Source: Streptomyces iranensis
GTDB taxonomy: Bacteria; Actinomycetota; Actinomycetes; Streptomycetales; Streptomycetaceae
Assembly: GCF_017874715.1 (NCBI RefSeq)
Contig: NZ_JAGGLR010000009.1
Span: forward strand, 124,001-188,000
DNA length: 64,000 nucleotides
Direction of reading: 5' to 3'
In this document: piece by piece, positions 34,791 through 42,599 of the stretch
Numbering within the stretch: the first letter of the stretch is position 1
Layout: each line of letters begins with the position of its first letter
Notes under the pieces: generated by a model
Seen by the model: the letters and a program-made list of their open reading frames with translations, nothing else
What the model was told of the DNA's origin: nothing
Databases searched by the model: none
Position numbers and translations under genes: made by a program

Positions 34791-36383
34791 ATGGGGCGGG
34801 AATCGGGCAGAGGGATCGGACGGCGCACGGTACTGCAGGGATCGGCGGCAGCCTCGGCGGCACTCGCGGTGCCCACCGTGGCATCGGCCGCCGCGTCGGC
34901 CGCGTCCGGCGCGCCCGCTCAGGCGCTGTCGGGGCGTCCGAGCGCCCAGTGGGGCGTTCAGGTGGGCGATGTGACGACGTCGTCGGGGCTGGTGTGGGTC
35001 CGCTCCGACCGTCCGGCCCGGATGATCGTGGAGACGTCCGCGACCGAGTCCTTCGCGCGGGCCAGGCGCTGGCACGGCCCGCTGGTCGGCCCCGGCACCG
35101 ACTTCACCGGGCGCACCGCGCTGCACGGCCTGCCCGCCGGGAGCCAGGTGCACTACCGGGTACTGCTGGCCGACCCGGAGGACCCGCGCCGTACCAGTGA
35201 GCCGGTGCACGGCACGTTCCGCACGGTTCCCGAGCGCCGTAAGGGCGTGCGTTTTGTCTGGTCGGGCGATCTGGCGGGCCAGGGCTGGGGCATCAACCCC
35301 GACCACGGCGGCTACCGCGTCTTCGAGGAGATGCGCCGCCGGGAGCCGGACTTCTTCCTGTGCAGCGGCGACAACATCTACGCGGACGGCCCGCTGGCGG
35401 AGACCGTCAAGCTGCCCGACGGCTCCACCTGGCGCAACCTCATCGCCCCGGAGAAGACCAAGGTCGCCGAGACGCTGGACGAGTACCGCGGCAACTTCCG
35501 GTACAACCTGCTCGACCCGGCCCTGCGCCGGTTCCACGCCGAGGTGCCGACCATCACCCAGTGGGACGACCACGAGGTGCTCAACAACTGGTACCCGGGC
35601 GAGATCCTGGTCGACGACCGCTACACCGAGAAGAACGTCGACGTACTGGCGGCCCGCGCGCGCCAGGCGTTCGCCGAGTACTTCCCGATCAGCACGCTGC
35701 GCCCGGACGCGAGCGGCCGGGTCTACCGGGTCCAGCACCAGGGCCCGCTGCTGGACGTCTTCGTGCTGGACTGCCGTACGTACCGCGACGCCAACTCGCC
35801 CGGCCGCCAGCCCGAGGACACCCAGGGCATCCTGGGCGCCGAGCAGCTGCGGTGGCTGAAGCGGGAGCTGTCGCGGTCGCGCGCGGTGTGGAAGGTGATC
35901 GCCTGCGACATGCCGCTCGGGCTGGTGGTCCCGGACGGGAAGAGCGACTTCGATGCGGTGGCGCAGGGCGACCCCGGCGCCCCGCTGGGCCGTGAGCTCC
36001 AGCTCGCGGAGCTGCTGCGGCACATCAAGCACCGGAAGATCACCGGCACGGTGTGGCTGACGGCGGACGTCCACTACACCTCGGCGCAGCACTACGACCC
36101 GTCGCGGGCGGCGTTCAAGGACTTCGCGCCGTTCTGGGAGTTCGTCTCCGGTCCGCTGAACGCGGGTGCCTTCCCGGCGGTCGGGCTGGACGGCACGTTC
36201 GGCCCCGAGCAGCCCTTCGTCAAGGCGCCGACCGTGGCGAACGTCTCGCCCGCCGAGGGCTTCCAGTTCTACGGCGAGGTGGACATCGACGGCGACAGCG
36301 CCGAGATGACGGTCCGGCTGCGCGAGGACGGGGGGAAGGTTTTGTTCACCAAGGTGCTGCGGCCGGGTCTGGTCGGCCAGTAG
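34791..36383 (+). CDS. phoD: Secreted alkaline phosphatase PhoD
   Basis: A 530-residue metallophosphoesterase that releases phosphate from phosphomono- and diesters outside the cell. The signal peptide carries the twin arginine (GIGRRTVLQGSAAASAALA), so export is by Tat. An N-terminal PhoD_N beta domain (about 48-145) is followed by the catalytic domain with GDLAGQGWG, CSGDNIYADGP, TQWDDHEVLNNW, LDCRTYRD and LTADVHYTSA, which supply the Ca/Fe ligands. A Pho-box-like repeat upstream and a long terminator downstream make it a single-gene unit. Confidence 0.95.
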   Translation: MGRESGRGIGRRTVLQGSAAASAALAVPTVASAAASAASGAPAQALSGRPSAQWGVQVGDVTTSSGLVWVRSDRPARMIVETSATESFARARRWHGPLVGPGTDFTGRTALHGLPAGSQVHYRVLLADPEDPRRTSEPVHGTFRTVPERRKGVRFVWSGDLAGQGWGINPDHGGYRVFEEMRRREPDFFLCSGDNIYADGPLAETVKLPDGSTWRNLIAPEKTKVAETLDEYRGNFRYNLLDPALRRFHAEVPTITQWDDHEVLNNWYPGEILVDDRYTEKNVDVLAARARQAFAEYFPISTLRPDASGRVYRVQHQGPLLDVFVLDCRTYRDANSPGRQPEDTQGILGAEQLRWLKRELSRSRAVWKVIACDMPLGLVVPDGKSDFDAVAQGDPGAPLGRELQLAELLRHIKHRKITGTVWLTADVHYTSAQHYDPSRAAFKDFAPFWEFVSGPLNAGAFPAVGLDGTFGPEQPFVKAPTVANVSPAEGFQFYGEVDIDGDSAEMTVRLREDGGKVLFTKVLRPGLVGQ

Positions 36384-36393
36384 CCGCGTTGTG

Positions 36394-36436
36394 CGGTGCG
36401 CGGCCCCGTACGGTACGCCGACGGGGCCGCGCACCG
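36394..36436 (+). terminator. Strong terminator after phoD
   Basis: GTGCGCGGCCCCGT and ACGGGGCCGCGCAC are a perfect 14-bp stem around 11 bases, extended by two more pairs. It starts 10 bases after phoD stops. Confidence 0.8.
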
Positions 36437-36461
36437 TAAGGCCGCCGCGTACCGTACGGGC

Positions 36462-36995
36462 ATGGGATCCAGTGACGCCCCCGGCCCGGCCTCCCGGCTC
36501 ACCTATCCGGAGGTGGGCGCCACCCGGCGGTGGCCGCTGCCGTCCGGCTATCGCCATCTGCGGGTGCGGACCCGTGTCGGCCAGGGGCGGGCCGCGTTCG
36601 AGGCGGCCGGGCGGGCGGTCATGGACTGGCGGATGCACCGCGCGGTGGGGGTGTCGATCGGCGCCGCGGATCCGGTCGCCACGCCGGGGCGGCCGGTCGT
36701 GGTGGGTCTGGGAGTCGGGCGGCTGCGGCTGCGCGCGCCGTGCGAGGTGGTGTGGACGGTCGCGGAGGAGTCGCGGACCGGCTTCGCGTACGGCACGCTG
36801 CCCGGCCATCCGGAGCGGGGCGAGGAGTCGTTCGTGGTGGAGCTGGAGCCCGATGGGTCGGTGGTACTCACGGTGACGGCGTTCAGCCGTTCGGAGTCCT
36901 GGTTCGGCCGGGCCGGAGGGCCGCTGGTGCCGCTCTTCCAGCGGGCGTACGCACGGCGGTGCGGCAGCGTACTGCGCAGGTGGGCGGTAGGGTGA
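36462..36995 (+). CDS. DUF1990-family protein
   Basis: A 177-residue protein with the DUF1990 layout: LTYPEVGATR near the start, RHLRVRTRVGQGRAAFEAAGRAVMDWRMHR, GLGVGRLRLRAPCEVVWTVAEE, GFAYGTLPGHPERGEESFVVE and WFGRAGGPLVPLFQRAYARR. The function of the family is unknown; the fold is probably lipocalin- or START-like. The ATG at 36462 is chosen because the phoD terminator lies just upstream. No membrane segment. Confidence 0.85.
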   Translation: MGSSDAPGPASRLTYPEVGATRRWPLPSGYRHLRVRTRVGQGRAAFEAAGRAVMDWRMHRAVGVSIGAADPVATPGRPVVVGLGVGRLRLRAPCEVVWTVAEESRTGFAYGTLPGHPERGEESFVVELEPDGSVVLTVTAFSRSESWFGRAGGPLVPLFQRAYARRCGSVLRRWAVG

Positions 36996-37082
36996 CGGAA
37001 CCTCAGGCTTCAACCTTTTGATTTCGGACAAAATAAGCTTCTGTTACCAGATGCGCCCTTAACCCTTAGGTCACAGTCTGTT

Positions 37083-37115
37083 CGTGATCACGCAACACCT
37101 TTACGCAAGGGTGTT
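37083..37115 (+). promoter_or_regulatory. Palindrome and RBS-covering hairpin before the ACT-GNAT gene
   Basis: CGTGATCACG at 37083-37092 is a perfect palindrome. Directly after it AACACC and GGTGTT (37094-37115) pair and cover the ribosome site AAGGGTG (37107-37113) before the ATG at 37119. The region 37005-37118 is unusually AT-rich for this genome. Confidence 0.4.
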
Positions 37116-37118
37116 TGC

Positions 37119-38402
37119 ATGACATTTCGAGCGACCCCCGAGCCCCCTCACCGGCACCGCCCCCGCTGGCGGCACGATCTGGTCGCATGGTGGTCACGGC
37201 GCCAGGGCCACGCGCCGCCGGGCAGCTCACGCTCGCCCGCGGCCGACGCCCACCCCGCCCACGCCGCGGGCGCCCCGGAGACCACGGCCCCCGAGACCAC
37301 CGCGCTGTGGCGGATGCGCACGACCGTACGGGACGAGCCGGGCGCCCTCGCCGCACTGTGCGCGGCACTGGCCGGGCACCGGGTCGACATCCTGGCCCTG
37401 CAGACCCATCCGCTGACGGACGGCACGGTGGACGAGTTCCTGCTGCGCGCGCCCGAGGCCCTGCCGTCCGACGGGCTGACCGACGCCGTCGCCGCCGCGG
37501 GCGGCCGTGACACCTGGGTCGAGCGGGCCGACACCCACGACCTGGTGGACGCGCCGACCCGGGCGCTGACGCTGGCCACCCGCACCGCCCTGGACGCCGC
37601 CGAACTTCCGCTCGCCCTGCGCCAGTTGTTCGGCCGCTGCACCATCCACTCGGTTCCCGCCAAGTCCCTCGGCGGACGGTCGCTGGACAGCACACCGCCC
37701 GCCGAAGGTGTCCTGGAGAAAACCGTGATGCGGCTGCGCGACCCGTCCGGCGGCGCGATCGTCATCGAGCGGCCGTATCTGCCGTTCACCCCCACCGAGT
37801 TCGCCCGCGCCCGCGCGCTGGTCGAGCTGGACGCCCGGCTCGGCCCGCGGATCCCGCACGACGACGATGTGCTGACGCTGCCCGAGGGCAACGCCATCAC
37901 CGTGCGCCGCGCCGACACCGGCGACCTGGCCGCCGCCCGCGAGATGCACGCCCGCTGCTCCTCCGCCACGCTCGGGCAGCGCTACCACGGGCCGGTCGGC
38001 GACGCCGACCGCTACCTCGCCCATCTGCTGAGCCCCCGCTTCGGCCGCACCCTGGCCGCGTACACCGCCTCCGGGCGGCTGGTGGCCCTCGGCCATCTGC
38101 TGTGGGACGGGGACGAGACCGAGGTCGCGCTGATCGTCGAGGACGAGTGGCAGCGCCGCGGCGTCGGCGGGGAGCTGCTGCGGCGGCTGGTGGCGATGGC
38201 CGCCGAGACCGGCTGCGGATGCGTCTACGCCGTCACTCAGTCGGCCAACACCGGCATGGTCGCCGCGATGCGCGCCCTCGAACTGCCGCTGGACTACCAG
38301 ATCGAGCAGGGCACGCTGGTGATCAGTGCCCGCCTCGACCCGGCACCGGCACCGGCACCCGAGCCGGCCGTTCCGCTGCCGGTCCCGCCGCAGGCGCGCT
38401 GA
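37119..38402 (+). CDS. ACT-domain/GNAT fusion protein
   Basis: A 427-residue protein. An ACT-like regulatory segment lies at about 66-135 (RMRTTVRDEPGALAALCAALAGHRVDILALQTHPL), then a middle region of unknown type. A GNAT acetyltransferase lies at about 265-405 (ITVRRADTGDLAAAREMHARCS, VALIVEDEWQRRGVGGELLRRLVAMAAETGC). ACT domains usually bind amino acids, so an amino-acid-regulated acetyltransferase is plausible; in actinobacteria such proteins have been shown to acetylate enzymes. The last 80 bases overlap the convergent PLP-enzyme gene, and the tail is an Ala-Pro repeat. Confidence 0.85.
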   Translation: MTFRATPEPPHRHRPRWRHDLVAWWSRRQGHAPPGSSRSPAADAHPAHAAGAPETTAPETTALWRMRTTVRDEPGALAALCAALAGHRVDILALQTHPLTDGTVDEFLLRAPEALPSDGLTDAVAAAGGRDTWVERADTHDLVDAPTRALTLATRTALDAAELPLALRQLFGRCTIHSVPAKSLGGRSLDSTPPAEGVLEKTVMRLRDPSGGAIVIERPYLPFTPTEFARARALVELDARLGPRIPHDDDVLTLPEGNAITVRRADTGDLAAAREMHARCSSATLGQRYHGPVGDADRYLAHLLSPRFGRTLAAYTASGRLVALGHLLWDGDETEVALIVEDEWQRRGVGGELLRRLVAMAAETGCGCVYAVTQSANTGMVAAMRALELPLDYQIEQGTLVISARLDPAPAPAPEPAVPLPVPPQAR

Positions 38403-39696
38403 GCCCGGCCGGGGCCCCGTGCCCCGCCCGGCGGGCGTCGCGCTCCGCCGGGCCGCCGTCAGAAGGGCCCAGCGCCCGGTCCAGATCGCGCCACAGGTCC
38501 GCCACGTCCTCGAGCCCGACCGACATCCGCAGCAGCCGGTCGCCGATCCCCGAGGAGCGGCGGTCCCCCTCGGCCACGATCCGGTGGCTGATGGAGGCCG
38601 GGTGCTGGATGAGGGTGTCCACACTGCCCAGGCTCACGGCCGGAGTGATCAGCCGTACCCCGCCGATCACCTCGTGCGGATCGCCGTGGGGCTCGAAGGC
38701 CACCATCGCCCCGCCGATCCGGGGATAGTGGACGCGGGCCACCCGTGGATCGCCGGCCAGCCGCCGGGCCAGCTCGGCCGCGGTCGCCGACGCAGCCCGC
38801 ATCCGTACCGGCAGCGTGGACAGCCCGCGCAGCAGCAGATATCCGGCGAGCGGATGCAGCACCCCGCCGGTGGCGAACCGCACCTGGCGCAGCACTCGGG
38901 CGAACTCCTCGTCGCAGGCGACCACGCCGCCCATCACATCGCCGTGGCCGCCGAGGTACTTGGTGGCGCTGTGCAGGACGAGGCTCGCGCCCCGCTCGGC
39001 CGGGCGCTGCAGCACCGGTGTGGCGAAGGTGTTGTCCGCGAGCAGCGGGACCGTGCCGCAGGAGTGGGCGACGGCCCGCAGATCGAGTTCGGCGAGCGTC
39101 GGATTGGCCGGGGTCTCCACCATGACCAGGCCGGTGTCGGGGCGGATCGCGTCCGCGATCCCGGCCGGGTCCACCCAGGTGACCTCGGTGCCCAGCAGCC
39201 CGGTGTCCAGCAGATGGTCGCTGCATCCGTACAGCGGGCGGACCGCCACCACATGCCGCGGCCCCTGGGCCCCGCGCGCCAGCAGACACGCGCTGAGCGC
39301 CGCCATGCCACTGGCGAACGCGACCGCGCTCTCGGTGCCCTCCAGCCGGGCCAGGGCGGTCTCGAAGCGGGCCACGGTGGGGTTGTCCAGGCGGGCGTAG
39401 ACCGGCGGGCCGTCCGGCCGGGCGCCGGTGGCGGCGAACGCGTCGATCCTGGCGGCCTCCTGGCGGCTGTCGTACGAGGGGTAGGTCGTCGACAGATCCA
39501 GGGGTACGGCGTGCAGGCCCATGGCCGGGAGGTCCTCGCGCCCGGCGTGGACGGCCTCCGTGGCGAACGCGTGCCGTGCGGCGGCGTCACCGTGCGGGCC
39601 CTGTGTGCCCGGCGCGGTCCCCGTGCTCCGTACGGTTCCCGTGCTCCCCGTGCTCCCTGTGCTCTCCGTGCTCTCCGTGCTCTGCCTGATGTCCAT
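38323..39696 (-). CDS. Cys/Met-metabolism PLP enzyme (methionine gamma-lyase/cystathionine type)
   Basis: A 457-residue gamma-family PLP enzyme. Signs: TEAVHAGRED, YARLDNPTVARFETALARLEGTESAVAFASGMAA, LADNTFATP and the PLP lysine in HSATKYLGGHGDVMGG, then PAVSLGSVDTLIQHPASISH. The choice between methionine gamma-lyase, cystathionine lyase and synthase cannot be fixed by eye. The divergent Lrp/AsnC gene favours an amino-acid-induced lyase, as in known mde-type pairs. The N-terminus has Ser-Thr-Glu/Gly repeats from a 9-bp tandem repeat, and the C-terminal 27 residues overlap the convergent ACT-GNAT gene. Confidence 0.88.
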   Translation of the reverse strand: MDIRQSTESTESTGSTGSTGTVRSTGTAPGTQGPHGDAAARHAFATEAVHAGREDLPAMGLHAVPLDLSTTYPSYDSRQEAARIDAFAATGARPDGPPVYARLDNPTVARFETALARLEGTESAVAFASGMAALSACLLARGAQGPRHVVAVRPLYGCSDHLLDTGLLGTEVTWVDPAGIADAIRPDTGLVMVETPANPTLAELDLRAVAHSCGTVPLLADNTFATPVLQRPAERGASLVLHSATKYLGGHGDVMGGVVACDEEFARVLRQVRFATGGVLHPLAGYLLLRGLSTLPVRMRAASATAAELARRLAGDPRVARVHYPRIGGAMVAFEPHGDPHEVIGGVRLITPAVSLGSVDTLIQHPASISHRIVAEGDRRSSGIGDRLLRMSVGLEDVADLWRDLDRALGPSDGGPAERDARRAGHGAPAGLSAPAAGPAAERPARVPVPVPGRGGH

Positions 39697-39755
39697 GCGT
39701 GAAGGGTGAACAACCACCGGATCCTCGCGGTCGATGTCCGTGCTACGTTCGGCCG

Positions 39756-40250
39756 ATGGCCGAAACCGTCGCTCTCGATCCGGTGGATCTTCAGATTCTA
39801 CGGCTGCTGCAGAACGACGCCCGGACCACCTACCGCGATCTGGCCGCCCAGGTCGGCGTGGCGCCCTCGACCTGTCTGGACCGGGTGGCCCGGCTGCGCC
39901 GCTCCGGGGTGATTCTCGGCCATGAACTCCGCCTGGACCCCGCCAAGCTGGGGCGCGGTCTCGAGGCCCTGCTCTCGGTGCAGCTGCGGCCCCACCGCAG
40001 GGAGCTGGTCGGCCCGTTCGTGGAGCGGATCCGGGCGCTGCCCGAGTCCCGGGCGCTGTTCCACCTGGCCGGGCCGGACGACTATCTGGTGCATGTGGCG
40101 GTGGCCGACACCGCCGATCTTCAGCGGCTGGTGCTGGACAAGTTCACCTCGCGCCGCGAGGTGGCCCGGGTCGAGACCCGGCTGATCTTCCAGCAGTGGA
40201 GTTGCGGCCCGCTGCTGCCGCCCGCCCGGGACGGCTCGGCAACCTCATAG
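39756..40250 (+). CDS. Lrp/AsnC-family regulator
   Basis: A 164-residue regulator. The HTH is DLQILRLLQNDARTTYRDLAAQVGVAPSTCLDRVARLRRSGVI, and the RAM/AsnC ligand domain follows (ALLSVQLRPH, ALFHLAGPDDYLVHVAVADTADLQRLV). TACGTT lies 8 bases before the ATG, so the mRNA may be leaderless. It is divergent from the PLP enzyme across 59 bp and probably controls it in response to an amino acid. Confidence 0.93.
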   Translation: MAETVALDPVDLQILRLLQNDARTTYRDLAAQVGVAPSTCLDRVARLRRSGVILGHELRLDPAKLGRGLEALLSVQLRPHRRELVGPFVERIRALPESRALFHLAGPDDYLVHVAVADTADLQRLVLDKFTSRREVARVETRLIFQQWSCGPLLPPARDGSATS

Positions 40251-40322
40251 CACCCCCGGTGCCCACGCGTCACACTCCCGTGGTGCTGACGCCGCACCCC
40301 GGAACGTACGAGGATGGGCCGC

Positions 40323-42005
40323 ATGTCCGATACCAAGAACGCTCCGCTGCCCCGTCAGGTCGCCGACAGCTATGTCGACGCCCTCATCGAACTCGACCCG
40401 ATCACCGGCACCTACCTGGGCGTTCCCGAGAGCTCCCGGCGCCTGCCGGACTTCTCCCCCGAGGGGACGAAGGCCATCGCCGACCTCGACCGCACCATCT
40501 TGGACCGGCTGGCCGAGGCCGAGGCGCGCCCCGGTGCGGACAGTGACGCCGAGCGCCGTTGCGCCCGGCTGCTGCGGGAGCGGCTGACCGCCGAACTCGA
40601 TGTGCACGAGGCCGATGAGCACCTGCGCGCGGTCAGCAACCTGAGCTCCCCGCTGCACTCGGTGCGCGGCATCTTCACCGTGATGCCCACCGAGACCGAG
40701 GAGGACTGGTCGGCGGTCGCGGCCCGGCTGCGCGCCGTACCGGCCGCGCTGGAGGGGTACCGCGCCTCGCTCGCCGAAGGGCTGCGGCGGAATCTGCCGG
40801 CCGGCCCCCGGCAGGTGGCCACGGTCCTCGAGCAACTGGCGGAGTGGATCGGCACGGACGGCGGCTGGTTCGCGGACTTCACCTCCGAGGGCCCCGACGC
40901 GCTGCGCGGTGAGCTGGACGAGGCGGCCACGGCGGCCACGGGCGCGCTGGCCGCGCTCCGCGACTGGCTGCGCGACGCCTACGCCCCGGCCGTCGAGGGC
41001 GCGCCCGAAGTGGTGGGACGTGAGCGGTACCGCCGCTGGGCCCGGATGTGGAACGGCACGGACCTCGACCTGGACGAGGCGTACGCGTACGGCTGGTCGG
41101 AATTCCACCGGATCCACGCCGAGATGCGCACCGAGGCCGAGAAGATCCTGCCCGGCGCCAACCCGTGGGAGGCGCTGCGCCACCTCGACGCCCACGGCGC
41201 CCATATCGAGGGCGTCGAGGAGACCCGGGTGTGGTTGCAGGAGCTGATGGACGAGGCCATCGAGCAGCTGGACGGCACCCACTTCGACCTGGCCGAAAGG
41301 GTCAAGCGGGTCGAGTCGATGATCGCCCCGCCGGGCAGCGCGGCGGCGCCGTACTACACCCAGCCGTCGGTGGACTTCTCCCGCCCCGGCCGGACCTGGC
41401 TGCCCACGATGGGCGAGACCCGCTTCCCCGTCTACGACCTGGTCTCCACCTGGTACCACGAGGGCGTACCCGGCCACCATCTGCAGCTCGCCCAGTGGGC
41501 GCACGTCTCCGACCAGCTCTCCCGCTACCAGGCCACGGTCGGCATGGTCAGCGCCAACGCGGAGGGCTGGGCGCTGTACGCGGAGCGGCTCATGGACGAA
41601 CTGGGCTATCTGTCGGACCCGGAGCGGCGGCTGGGCTACCTGGACGCGCAGATGATGCGGGCGCTGCGGGTGATCGTGGACATCGGGATGCACCTGGAGC
41701 TGGAGATCCCCGCCGATTCGCCCTTCCACCCCGGTGAGCGCTGGACTCCGGAGCTGGCGCGCGAGTTCTTCGGGCTGCACTGCGGCCGTCCGGCGGAGTT
41801 CCTCGACAGTGAGCTGGTGCGCTATCTGGGCATGCCGGGCCAGGCGATCGGCTACAAGCTGGGCGAGCGGGCCTGGCTCACAGGACGGGAGGCGGCCCGT
41901 AAGGCGCACGGCGCCGCCTTTGACGCCAAGAAGTGGCACATGGCGGCGCTGTCGCAGGGGTCGCTGGGCCTTGACGACCTGGTGGCGGAGCTGTCGGCAC
42001 TCTGA
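40323..42005 (+). CDS. DUF885-family putative metallohydrolase
   Basis: A 560-residue soluble protein. A zinc-peptidase-like HEGVPGHHLQ motif (HExxxH type) lies in TWYHEGVPGHHLQLAQ, followed by NAEGWALYAERLMDELG with the likely third ligand. The early segment ALIELDPITGTYLGVPE is typical of the family. Length and motifs match DUF885 proteins, thought to be carboxypeptidase-like, with unknown substrate. GAGG lies at suitable distance from the ATG at 40323; an ATG three codons earlier is possible. Confidence 0.88.
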   Translation: MSDTKNAPLPRQVADSYVDALIELDPITGTYLGVPESSRRLPDFSPEGTKAIADLDRTILDRLAEAEARPGADSDAERRCARLLRERLTAELDVHEADEHLRAVSNLSSPLHSVRGIFTVMPTETEEDWSAVAARLRAVPAALEGYRASLAEGLRRNLPAGPRQVATVLEQLAEWIGTDGGWFADFTSEGPDALRGELDEAATAATGALAALRDWLRDAYAPAVEGAPEVVGRERYRRWARMWNGTDLDLDEAYAYGWSEFHRIHAEMRTEAEKILPGANPWEALRHLDAHGAHIEGVEETRVWLQELMDEAIEQLDGTHFDLAERVKRVESMIAPPGSAAAPYYTQPSVDFSRPGRTWLPTMGETRFPVYDLVSTWYHEGVPGHHLQLAQWAHVSDQLSRYQATVGMVSANAEGWALYAERLMDELGYLSDPERRLGYLDAQMMRALRVIVDIGMHLELEIPADSPFHPGERWTPELAREFFGLHCGRPAEFLDSELVRYLGMPGQAIGYKLGERAWLTGREAARKAHGAAFDAKKWHMAALSQGSLGLDDLVAELSAL

Positions 42006-42094
42006 GCGCGTTGTCGCTTCCACGCTGGTGGTGAGGGCAAGCCGCATCCGCACGGGCGCGGCCCGCCCACCACATGCCGTCCGACGGACCACGC

Positions 42095-42553
42095 GGGGGC
42101 TTCGCCCCAGGACCCCGGGGGTCTGGGGCGAAGCCCCGGCCCGGGGTGTGGGGGCGGAGCCCCGGTCCGGGGTGTGGGGGCGGAACCCCGGCCCGACATC
42201 TGGGGCAGAACCCCGGCCCGGGGTCTGGGACGGATCCCCGGCCCGACATCTGGGGCAGGGCCCCGGCCCGGCGTCTAGGGCAGAGCCCCGGCCCGACATC
42301 TAGGGCGGAACCCCGATCCGGCGTCTGGGGCGAAGCCCCAGTTTCGGGGTCTGGGGCAGAGCCCCGGCCCGGCGTCTAGAGCAGAGCCCCGGCCCGACAT
42401 CTGGGACGGAGCCCCGATCCGGCGTCTGGGGCGAAGCCCCAGTTTCGGGGTCTGGGGCGGAGCCCCGGTCCGGGGTCTGGGGCGAAGCCCCGGTTTCGGG
42501 GTCTGGGGCGGAGCCCCGGTTTCGGGGTCTGGGGCGGAGCCCCGGTTTCGGGG
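42095..42553. repeat. Tandem array of about 17 palindromic 25-26-bp units
   Basis: Units such as GGTCTGGGGCGGAGCCCCGG repeat head to tail every 25-26 bases from about 42119 to 42553. Each holds the small hairpin GGGGC-gaa-GCCCC. One inverted unit (from 42095) opens the array and can fold on the first direct unit into a 20-bp hairpin. Sub-types alternate (GGGGTCTGG, GACATCTGG, GGCGTCTAG), suggesting higher-order duplication. It fills the gap between the convergent DUF885 and sbcC genes and may act as a terminator for both. Confidence 0.85.
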
Positions 42554-42599
42554 AGGGGAAAGCAGGCCGCCGCAGGCGGCACGATTCGCCGGACGCCCC

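Noticed and set aside
42119..42553. CRISPR-like appearance of the 25-26-bp array
   Set aside because: The units are directly adjacent with no unique spacers and no cas genes nearby; it is a tandem minisatellite.
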